Source of the DNA: Actinernus sp. WN-2022
Lineage: Eukaryota > Cnidaria > Anthozoa > Actiniaria > Actinernidae
Reading direction: 5' to 3'
Assembly (NCBI GenBank): GCA_030867875.1
Contig: JAOWCC010001589.1
Location: forward strand, 80,065,537-80,129,536
DNA length: 64,000 nucleotides
The position numbers and the translations under genes are program-made. This document shows, piece after piece, positions 1 through 11,200 of the stretch. The notes beneath the pieces are model-generated. The model was not told the origin of the DNA, made no database searches, and saw nothing but the letters and a program-made list of their open reading frames with translations. Positions within the stretch are counted from its first letter, which is position 1. The number at the start of each line of letters is the position of its first letter.

Positions 1-974
1 ATGGTGTTATTTTCTTGAGAGTTGTCCGAGGGGCAGCGGGAAATCTTCTCACCTGTAATGGTACGGTTTTACCGTTTAGCCGGGCTTCATTTACTGGCAG
101 TAGTCACACTTGAGCTACACAAAGTAAACTACATGTAATTGCAATGGAGTATAACCAAAATTCGATGCAAACAATGACGATATGTCAGCTCATCAGTTGA
201 CTATAGTATTAAACGCACCAACGCCTGTTCACCCAAGCAAAAAAACATGCTGGGTACGTATCCCAACGTCTACCATCACATGTGTTCCACATAATATAAT
301 CTTTGTATTTGTCAGCTCCAAGTTTACGTTATTTGAGGAATGCTAATATGGCTAAAACAGGTTTCTTTGTCGTTGAAAATGGTGTAACAAAATGTTGCTC
401 TTTTTGAAATTATGCAGGTTGTAATTCAAAAGCCAAACAATTTCAATTTTTGCTTGTGCATGTGGGAAGAGGTGAAGTACTGGATGACTAACAAGTGATC
501 ATCGAATGATTATCTCACACTCAACAAAGTCGCCAGGTTTTGGAATGATGGGATTGTACTATAGGCCAGTTTTGCATGGAAGAATTTATTTACCGCTGGA
601 TACGATGACTACGCTAGCCTCATCTTTATGTTAAACATTCATAAACATTCATAAACATTAACATTAGCGCTGTAGTCATCGCACACAGAGCGGTATTTTT
701 TTAGGCACAACTGCAGAATACCCCCTCCCAGAGGTGTGTTACCGGTATCAAGATACGCGTATCAGGCGTATCACTCGGTATAATTGTATATCGAATCAAC
801 GTTTACCTGAGAACTTCTTTGCAGACAGGGTAGTTATTGTTGTTGGGTAAGCTGATGTATTATGATAAATACAAAAAACAATCTCACATGTTTACCTGTG
901 ATCTCGAATCACCAATTAGCCCTAAAACCTCAACGTTTACCTGGGAACTTTTTCACTGACGGTTAGGGTTATTG
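1..974. other. Intronic or intergenic DNA, no gene seen
   Basis: No exon of channel domain III is recognisable here. Two copies of a motif reading AACGTTTACCTG followed by GAACTT occur near 798 and 931, which suggests an old duplication. The sequence leads into the minisatellite at 975. Confidence 0.5.
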
Positions 975-1159
975 TTGTATCAGGCGTATCACGTGTATCA
1001 CACGTATTATATGTATCACTCGTATCACACGTATCAGAGGTATCACGCATATCAGACGTATTAGGTGTATCACACGTATCATATGTATCACTCGTATCAC
1101 GCGTATCAGAGGTATCACGCATATCAGACGTATTAGGTGTATCACGTGTATCAGACGTG
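975..1159. repeat. Minisatellite of 9-bp GTATCA-type units
   Basis: About twenty degenerate 9-bp units of the form NNN-GTATCA, such as CACGTATCA and GAGGTATCA. Because 9 is a multiple of three, the minus strand reads as a long DT-rich open frame (DTSDTRDT), which is not taken as coding. A short degenerate continuation in the same orientation occurs at about 1640-1705, beyond the inverted-repeat element that splits the array. Confidence 0.85.
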
Positions 1160-1626
1160 CTCAGGGGCGTTAAGGCATGGGTCTCCAATATGGCCGCCGC
1201 AAATCAAGAGAGAATGGTCTATCTCTTTGTGCTTGTGAGATATAGTCTTGACACTTTGACAGATTTGATAAAGTCACAACCTTAACACATTTTTGTGACA
1301 GTTTCCACGGAAACGTGTAATATGACCTTTGAACTTTAATTTTAAGGAAAATTGATTCACTTGCATGAAAATACCCACTATTTTAACAACTTTTACCCGT
1401 TTCTCCAGGAAGCTTTTCCCAATTTTTCTTAAAATCAGAGTTCAAAGTTCACATTACACGTTACCATGGAAACTGCCACAAAAAAGTATCAAGGTTGTGA
1501 CTTTATCGAATCTGTAAAAGTGCCGAGACTATATCTAACAACCACGAAGAGATAGACCGCTCCCTCTTCAGTGATTTGCGGCGGCCATATTGGAATAGTT
1601 TGAGACCCATGCCTTAATGCCCCTGA
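1160..1626. mobile_element. Fold-back/MITE-like element with arms of about 200 bp
   Basis: The left end CTCAGGGGCGTTAAGGCATG and the right end are inverted copies (CATGCCTTAATGCCCCTGAG). Similarity continues inward through GGCCGCCGCAAATC and GATATAGTCT to GTAATATGACC, so most of the 467 bp is two diverged arms with a short centre. It holds no open frame of note. It sits inside a GTATCA-type minisatellite, with array on both sides. No clear target duplication was identified. Confidence 0.85.
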
Positions 1627-1930
1627 GTGTCTCGTTTACCAGACGTGTCACGGGTGTCACGGGTGTCACGTTTATCAGACGTATCAGGGGTATCACTGGC
1701 ATCGTTGGTTGTGAGGTTCGTTATTCGGAGGGTGTATTCTACAGTTACTCCTTTTTTTTATGCGAAACGGGTCTATTGAGTGAATTTGAAACACAATCAA
1801 CATGACCTTTTGATTAGTGGTTAGCCTATGCCATGTGTGCCTGTGCTTGTGGAAGGTGGTAGAATGGATGGATATAAAATGAAGCGTCACGTACATTTGT
1901 CGTGGTTTCTCTTCTCGTCATTATACATAC

Positions 1931-2201
1931 ACATAACAGGTTCAGCGAGATGGTTTTTTTGTGCTCCAGAGTACTTCTCCTGTAGAGGTTCAGTTGGTCT
2001 ATTGCTCTCTAACACCTTCACTTCATACAGCTTGTACCTCTCTCTGAATGTTGCCACGTACAAGCGGGTCTTTCTCGTTCTAGTGAGACCTTTAAGACAC
2101 TCGACTGGTTTATTCACTCGGGGAGTTTCCTCGTTTAGTTGATTCTCGTCTTCCTTCTTTGCGAATGCGTTAAGAAGAAGTGCCACGAAGAGATTAAGAA
2201 C
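1931..2201 (-). CDS. Nav exon: end of domain II S6 and start of II-III linker
   Basis: The acceptor AG is at 2202-2203 and translation starts [20 protein letters not shown], the cytoplasmic end of domain II S6, continuing in phase 0 from GNFI of the previous exon. The rest is a basic linker with [13 protein letters not shown] and [12 protein letters not shown]. The frame stays open to a stop near 1887. The 3' edge is uncertain: the best donor is GTATGT at 1925-1930, leaving phase 1, but other GT sites occur upstream. The linker has no recognisable domain. Further exons must lie to the left of this window. Confidence 0.85.
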
Positions 2202-5200
2202 CTGTAAATATGATTGATAGCAGAAATGTCTTAGTCTTTGGCTAATGTTTTATCAGCAAAATATAGGTCCGATTTTTGAGCCTGCGAATGCTCAACGGGT
2301 GTTTTCAGTGTTATAGCGAGACCGTAAATGTTCAGCGGGTGTCCCCAGATATATGTTGAACCCGCAAAATTTCAGCGGGTGTGCTCAGATTCAAGATGGC
2401 GACTTGCAGTGTGATGTCTAGCCTTGACTGTCTTGATGTGTTTATAATAAAGGTTGAGGAATTTAAAATCAGCAATTGTAACAAATATATGCCCACTTAC
2501 TATGAAATTTCCCACGACAAGTGCAGGAATGAAGAACAACAAGGAAGCAGTACTGGTCACCCTCATGCAGTCCCACAGCGGTTCAACCCACTCACTGCAT
2601 AGGATTCTAAATACCATCATAAAGGAGTGGGTGAAGTCTTTGAAATTCCACCGTGGAATACCTCCGGGACCAAAGTTTTCAGCGGTATAGTGAGGACCAA
2701 GCACGCGCATGCCCACTACAGCAAATACATAGATGATGACACCAAGAATGCAGGTAATGTTGAATATCGGGTCTACGCTGTGTGCTATGGCGCGAATTAA
2801 CTTGGCCATCGTCTTCCAAGACTGAGCGAGGTACAACACTCGAAGCTGTGGGAAAACGTTCACAAAGTGACGGTTATATTAATTCCATCAGAAGATAGAA
2901 TCGAGATTCCCCTTTTCTAGCTCGCTCCTTTCTCTCCTGAGCCTTCAAATTTCTGTCCCCACACGACATACAGGAATCCAATCTCGTACTCAGACCCCAT
3001 TTGTTTCTTACTGCGCATGCTCGACGAAAATATAGGGCTCTGGGATATAATCCGATCTTTATGTATTCTTATTGGCTGTTCTGAACAATGCAATTTCACC
3101 GGAAGTCAAACACAAGCCTTTTTGGAGGGTTGATTTATTTGGACAAAGGCATTGAAAATTGGGGGTTCAGTCTAAACGCTAAAAACCGTTGGAGTTTACC
3201 TAAATGGTTGCCGCTAAAAATCGTCAGGGATTCTTAGATATTTGCTTCATACTTCGGGAGTTCAAATCACTTCACCGCCAACACAAATCGCACACAGTAC
3301 ACGAATTCAAATATTCCAACCGGCAGTAACAGTTGATATAGCCGAGGGATTTACCGTAACAGATAGGTAATACTGCACATTCCCATATTAACAACAATTA
3401 ATTATGTTCCTAAGTGCTCTATAGGCAGAAATCAGTGACATTTTCCGATCTCGTAAACTTGTGCACAGGCACTGATCGCTTGTATGGGAATGCAACGAAC
3501 ACAAGCCTCCAATGCCTTCAACGAGCTAAAATACGAACGATTTATGATAAAAATGCCTTGACTTGCTTCTACGGTGTATCGAGTTGCTGTTTGTGTGGTC
3601 ATCGGGCTCAGGTAAGACGATTTCAGCGAGTTTTCGATCCCTGTGATTCCTCGTGCGTATGAATCTGATGAATCCACCGAGGCCGAACGATAAACAAACA
3701 CGTGCCTGATGCATGAAAATAAAGCCGTAAAATCCAAACTAAAAACGGCAGTAGATAAAAGAAACTCCCTGAGGCTTGCCCTGACACTAGCAAGCAAAGT
3801 ATTTATATCAAACTACCGGGCGAACTTCCAAATCCAAACTAAAACCACCTCCCTGCTAAAACCTAGTTGGGTTCAATTCTCAGGCAAGATCTCACTCGAA
3901 GGGTGACGGAATGATAAGTATGCGCAGAGTCATCGGAACTCCGTGATTCGCGGACTTCCGGAATTGGATTATTCTAGAGCCCTATATTTTGCGTCGAGCA
4001 TGCGCAGTAAGAAACAAATGGAGTCTGGCTACGAGATTTACATGAACCCGACACGTCAGCAAAATGTTGCGCATGTGCAGTCAGCGGTAGAAATCGCGGG
4101 AGCAGCTCTAAATGCTCCTAAATGATTAATAATAATAATAATAACACTTTATTTAATGAGGATATGCAGATAAAGTTTACACTTGTTTCCAATCTGGTCC
4201 TCCTAACTATTATATGCCAAGATAGAAACATGATATAATTACATTATAAGACATAATAGATAATTATTTAACTACTCAAAAAGGAATATACATTATTGGG
4301 AAGATATGAAAAAACATTGAATAAAATATAAACACTATAGCTTTAGAATTATACAATTAAAAACATATATGTAAACGAAAGGTGGTTACATGTATTAAGG
4401 GATGGATCTAGAAACATCGTTAGACATCACAGTCAGTAAAACCTATTGCTCTTCAACTCATTAGCATTAGTGAGTCTAGTTTTAAAATATTTCCTACAAA
4501 ATCTATTAAATTTTGGTAATGTATGAGATTTAGTAGCAGTGACAGGAAAACTATTCCATAGCGACGGTGCTAGAAATGAAAAACAACGCTTTCCGGCATT
4601 AGTTTTAGGTTTAGGTAGGTATAGCTTATTATTTACAACGGCTCTAGTAGAATAATGATAGGAAGGTCTTGACAATAGCTTAGCGAGACATTCCGGACCA
4701 AGATTATTTAAACATTTAAAAGTCTGCGTTAGGATTCGTTGGCGAATAGCTTCATATATTGTTTAAAAAACCTGACACATCGCAAAAAAGACCGGGGGTT
4801 AATGGGAAAATCGCAAGAGTTAAGACTTTTATTAGTTTAGTCATCAAAATCAGAGCTGGTACTTTTCTGTAACAATGCTTTGAATTCCAGATTTCGAGTG
4901 AAAATTTAACCAAAATGTTGCGCGCGAGCGTGATTTCCCGGGTGAAATTCACGCATGCGCAAGTGGCCATTGTTTTGCTTTTGAAATCCGGCTTTTTCGC
5001 TACTCACTATCTATCACAGAATTGCAGGATTCGTGATAGAACACTAGTTGGTTTCTACTAATCTTTATTATATAAATATGCAAAGAAAGAACGCGGTATT
5101 CACAAGATCGAGAGAAATATGAGATCGTATAGGCCATTTTGACGATGTTTCGCACGCATCAGTAGAACTATAGACGCGAGCTGCTAAGACTGGTTCTGGT

Positions 5201-8200
5201 TCACCAGCCTTGTTATTTAAAACAGATAGCCAATGTTCTAGCTGCGGGCGCAACATCGTTCAAATGGCCTATCAGGGTAGGAAGATAATATTATGGTTTT
5301 CCAGTTGACCGCATATAGTGCAGTTTTGTCAGTTTTTTTTCAGATTATGAAATAAACAATTTATTAGTCGGCTAACCAGCTAATACGGCTTTATATTATA
5401 TGGATAATAGTGCTTTACTGAGAAATAAACCACTCATAGATCTCATACGAAACTACATCCGGGTATTTATTGGCGTATTTTCCATATCCTCACTAGTGAA
5501 AATATCGATTGCGTCACGTTTGCCGCCTTTTGAACTACAAAGCAAAGATGGCGGTAGTTTGTGAAAATCACAGAGGAAGATGTAAACAGCTTAAATGAGC
5601 TGCATGACAGCACAAAAAGCCAAATACGATCTAAAACTCTCTAAAGATGTTCGCGATTGCAACGAAGAGACAAGAAAACCCGATGAAACTCCCCAAAACA
5701 GCTTAGAAATACCACGAAGAAGTTCGTACTGACAGTAAGTAAAATGAATAGAGCAGTTTAATTGTCCATATAATAAAAAGAAAATTACACGGTGGAAGAT
5801 ATGAAGTTTATCCTCTCGAGTCCAAAACATTTCATTCGTGAGCGCATATCTTCTCACCACCGTGTAATATGCTCTATATATTTTTACTCGTCAATCGCAT
5901 TTTGGCTCGCATAAAGGCTCACCAAAATACAAATAACTCGTTTACTCGAATCACTCGAAGTGCTTTACGTCAAGGTCCTCTAACAAAATAAAACATCTAA
6001 GATCTAAAATTCATATAATAAAAATCTAAAAGTAATATCTAAATATCAATCATCTAAACTAAAATCTAGAATCCAACATCAAAAATACAGATTCTAAGTC
6101 TCGAAATGAATAGAATACATTATGAAGGGCTCATGTGTGTTAATGATGTGCTTTATATATGTGTAGGTGCTCTAACACAATAAAACATCTAAGATCTAAA
6201 ATTCAGATAATAAAAATCTAAAGTCCAACATCTAAAAGTAGTATCTAAACATCAATCGTCTAAACTGATCAAACTAAAATCTAGAATCCAACATCAAAAA
6301 TCCAAGGTCTATACTCGAAATGAATATAAACTATGAATCGTGTTTTTTGTAGTTCATTTGGCTCCACGTACGTTTGGCACTTTTATCCTTTTAACAATTT
6401 CTTGTAACCATGGTGTAATTTAGAGGGGGATAGAAAACATAGAACTCAATTATATTTTCCAATATTTTGGTTCGTAAATTAACGTAGTTTTTAATGTAGT
6501 TTTACTTACGAGTCTAAGTATTCGGAATATACTGATTCCCGTTGAAGTGCCTTGGAAGTATGCCGCAGTACTGGTAATAATGATGACAGAATCGAACAGG
6601 TTCCATTTGTTTCTAATGTATTTCAACAGGCCAGTAGTCAGTAGTTTGGCAATCATTTCTAGTAGAAAAATTCCTGTAAATACCTGCCATTCAGATAAAT
6701 AACACCGTTAACGATGGCTCCACACTGGTGAATGGGCCTTTTGCAGGAATGCAATCACGTGGTTGTACTGGGTGGCAAAAAAAACGTTTTAGTTAATTCA
6801 TATATCTAAAAGCACTTGTAGGAGATCGTTAGTGTTAGTAAATCGTTAGTGTTAGTAAATGCTATTTTCCACTTTCAAACGACTGTCGATCTTACTAAAA
6901 CTGCGTTTTTGAAGATGGCTTGTCATCCAGCAACCATGGCCATTCCCATGGGGATCACGAGCTCAATTCATTCGTTAATGAAGTATTATATCAGCACGTG
7001 ACTGTATTATATCAGCACGTGACTGTATTATATCAGCACGTGACTGTATTATATCAGCAAGTGACTGTATCACGATTCACTGATCATTTTGTTTACTTTT
7101 GAGACGCCAATATAACATGGTATTGGCGTCTTAGAATACCAGCCTCTGATTGGCTCTTGCGCGAGCCCTTGCAGTTACATGGGTTCCAGGTCAAGTTCAA
7201 AAGTCGTTTGTTCAACAGCAAGATTTCTACAATTTCACCTTCAAAACACTGTAAATTACAAGATACGAATTATTCAATCCTAAAGGTAAGGTTGGCATTG
7301 TAGTTTCCGTCAGAAATCTAACACTCTTATCCGCTAAAAGTACAATTTTCACAATTTTTGAAGAGATTTCAAAACACGTCGCGAAAGTTTTCGCCACTCA
7401 AGCCGTGAAACCGTTGCCATAGATATACTAAGGCGCTTTTGAGAATTGAAATTACGATCAGCATAAATTTGGTGCTTCATTCTCTTCTTTCTTTTAACAA
7501 TTCACGACTTAATTGTTGAATCGTGATACAAAACTAATTGCGATTTTGAGACGCCGATACCGAATTATATTGCCGGCGTTGGAAGAAAATATATTCTTCG
7601 TATTGGGCTTCGTCGCTGCGCGACTCCGCCCAATACGGAATATATTTTCTCCCAACTGGCCGGCAATATAATTCGGTATCGGCGTCTCAAAATCTCAATT
7701 AGTTTATAGTATTATATCAGCACGTGACTGTATTATATCAGCACGTGACTGTATTATATCAGCACGTGACTGTATTATATCAGCACGTGACTGTATTATA
7801 TCAGCACGTGACTGTATTCTATCAGCACGTGGCTGTATTCTATCAGCACGTGACTGTATTCTATCAGCACGTGACTGTTTCCTGCAAAAGGCCTATTTTT
7901 TGTTAACGCGTAAGACCCAGTTTAAACGTCGAACTTTTGATGCGTCAAATTCAATGCAAATGAGCTAGATATATTGTTCAAATTCGACGTTGAAACTAAA
8001 GCCGGGCTAAACGTTTGAACATTGTTGTACAACATACACTCTGTTAGATGGACAAGTGCTGGCTAAAGAAATTCAAACTTTAATCCAACATTCATCCAGC
8101 TAAACAGTGCAAAGGTCTTTGAGTTCAACGAATAGCTTTTTGTAGTCAGAAAACACGCTTTACTGAGCAGGGTTATATCTAGTGGTGGAGAATGAAGAAA

Positions 8201-11200
8201 GCTTCCCAAAACACACTAGTTTCTCCCCCAGACATTTTGGTAATTGCAGTGTGGAAAATATTTTGCATTTAAATATACAACATGACTGTGTTAAAGTTTC
8301 ATTGTTGCTTCCCAAAATGCAAGAGATTGTAACTCAGAACATCTAACTTGTTTTTCTTTGTCCGGTGGGCATGCCCCCACGATCTTTGAAACTTTGACTC
8401 GAAACTTCCTCCCCAAACCAAAACTTCCACATAGAGCCCTGATGAGGTAATAATATACTTTTGAACTTAAGTAATATACTAATTAGTAAGACGATGTCAA
8501 AGAAAACAGGAAATGAAAACTTTGACTGGAGAATGTTTGATTGTGGCCCATAACATTTTGAACTTTGGGTGCACATTTTATATGGTTATTAATAACGTTA
8601 AATCAACTGCTAATTTTGTTATGAAACAAACTAAGACTAAGGGGAGGTTGACGCTTGGCACTAAGGCTATGTCTTCATTGTATTGTAATTCCTCGAGACT
8701 GTTTTGCATATGGACAACAACGCTGCTGGTCCTAGCACTAAGGTCAACCATTCCTTTATGTAAACAAGCCATTAAACCTAACGGGAGACACTTACCGCGT
8801 TCAAAGTATCTAATATGAGTTCGAACTTGGTGGGCATACCGTGATAGTACATGGTTAGTACAATTGTATTAAGCAGTATAAGTCCAGTGATTATACTATC
8901 AAACAACGGCTGCTGAATGAAGTCCGCAACTTTCTTATAGAATCTTTTCAATCGTGGATTCTTCGAGCAAATCTTGTTTGACTCCTCTGCCTCTCCAAGT
9001 AGCACATCTCCAACCATTGAGGTCATGCTAGTATGTCGTGTTGTCTCACATTCGGTGTCTAGTACTTCTGCTTCGTCGTCGGATTCTTCAGGGGGATACA
9101 GATGACTCTCTAGGGGCTCTAAGTGTTGCAGTGTGTTTTCATCTGCCACGTAGGATACAGCAGTTTTCTTTCTTAATTTTCTTTGCGCCTCCTGGAATTT
9201 GTATTTTTTTTACAAAATATCAGTTGCAGGCTATAGCAAAGCTAGTTCGGGAATTTTAATAAGGAAAGATCAAATCCAATATAAGAAATAGTAAACATAC
9301 CTAATATAATTCAATACATTTTAATTTATAAGGCAAACTAAACACAGAAGTTCATTTTCGGGTCCAAAAATCCAGATGAGGATTTCCCAAAATTTGGAAA
9401 GCCCCTTGATGAACACTGAAGACGCTGGGCAATCTTTTTTTTTCTGATCAGGCCATCCAAATAAAATATTTTGTTTACCATCGCCCGACTGACCCAATTG
9501 TATGGAACAGTTTAAAAAACAACGACTGAATAATAATTTCATATATAACTTCTCTTTTCCGAGCTCTCTACGGTACTTTTAGTTGCTTGCTTTTCTCATG
9601 CGAATTATCAATTCACAACTAGTGGAGGTAAAAGTTTCCTCCCTTGTAGTCGAGGAATACGTGAAAGTTTTAACAAGTCTTCAAGCTGACTTAGTAACCA
9701 GGCACTCAATTGGTAACAAGGCTTTACTTGGATCCAGACCCCCTAACGTCCATCCTGATTTTTTTGTCCCGACCAACCGACTCACCATCACGAGAGAGAG
9801 GGCGATGGTAAACGAAACATTTTATTGGGATGGCCTTAAATACAGATGATATCGTATGATACAAACCTCATTTTCTGTACAGTTCATCTCGTGGTGGTAG
9901 GACATGTAGACAACAGCAAGGACAAGGTTAAGGAGATAAAACGAACACGAGAAAATGCCGACTACAAAGTAGATCACATAAAAGGATCCCATGGAGCGAA
10001 GAACCTGAAAGCATAATTATAGAATAACCCACTTAGACTGCGCTCTCTGATTGGCAAAAAAAAACATGCTTTTATAACATAGTCACGATATAACGTGCGC
10101 TCATTGGCTAAGAAGGCGTGTTTTATAACATAGTCACGATATAACGCGCGCTCTGATTCGCTAAAAACAAGTTTGTATAACACAGCCACGATATAACACG
10201 CACTCTGATTGGCTAAAAAAGCATGTGGAACTCTGATATCCTGGAGAAGCTTCAGCATAGAGCGGCAAAACTTAATTACTCATCCTAAATCTGGCCTCGA
10301 AACTGATAATCTCCTTGTAACACTTAAATTAGTGCCTCTTGCTATTAGACGAAAGGCACACACAATAATTCTAGTTTAAAAATCTCTTGAGACTAGTTCT
10401 TCCATATTTATGCAATTATTCTTCCAGCTGAATGACTTCTTCTTTTCTTATAATACCAGAACTGCTAAGGACATCCACATAACTAAGGTTAAGCTTGAGA
10501 TCGCCAAGCGTTCATTCTTTTACACAGGCGCCGCCAAGTACGACAGCCTGCCGCATGACGTCAAAGAGGTGCACTCTTTGGCGGGCTTTGCTCTGGCCGT
10601 CAGGGAACACCTTCTTTAGTGTTTTGTCCCCTGTTGTTCCCTGGGAGCCTTAGTCGGGCCTTCCGCGGATTGCCCCCATTTTGACTTTTGCTATGTTCTA
10701 TTTTTCTTTTCTTCTCAGTAGATTTGTTTAGCTCTTTTCTGTGTTTCTCTTTCATTTTCTGGTAACAGGGCCCCCAGTGATACCAGTATTTATACTGAAG
10801 GGATAACCCTATCTAAATATAATTATATTATTATGTTTTATCAGAGTATATAACATGTGCGAGCGTGGTTTATTGTTATGAATTGGTCGTTTGCTTTTAC
10901 CCAGCGCGCTTTAATCTATAGCATAAATAATAATAATAATGCATGGCCATATTTATATAGCGCCATATCAACACAGTCTCATGGCGCTTTACATATTACT
11001 GACATATCCCGTCAGTGAATTTATTTTCGGACTGCTTATGGCGCTAATAGCTGCCACGCAGTTTACAATATTGAGAATGTGGTTAGTGCAATGGCCTGGT
11101 TGCTGTATCGGCTGACAATCCCCTGCTCTTTTTCGAGTAGTACAACAGGTTCTTTCACGTCCCCTTCAAAAAGCAAGTATAGACGACTTAGCCATGTATT

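Noticed and set aside
937..1188. 83-codon DT-rich frame
   Set aside because: A by-product of the 9-bp GTATCA minisatellite.
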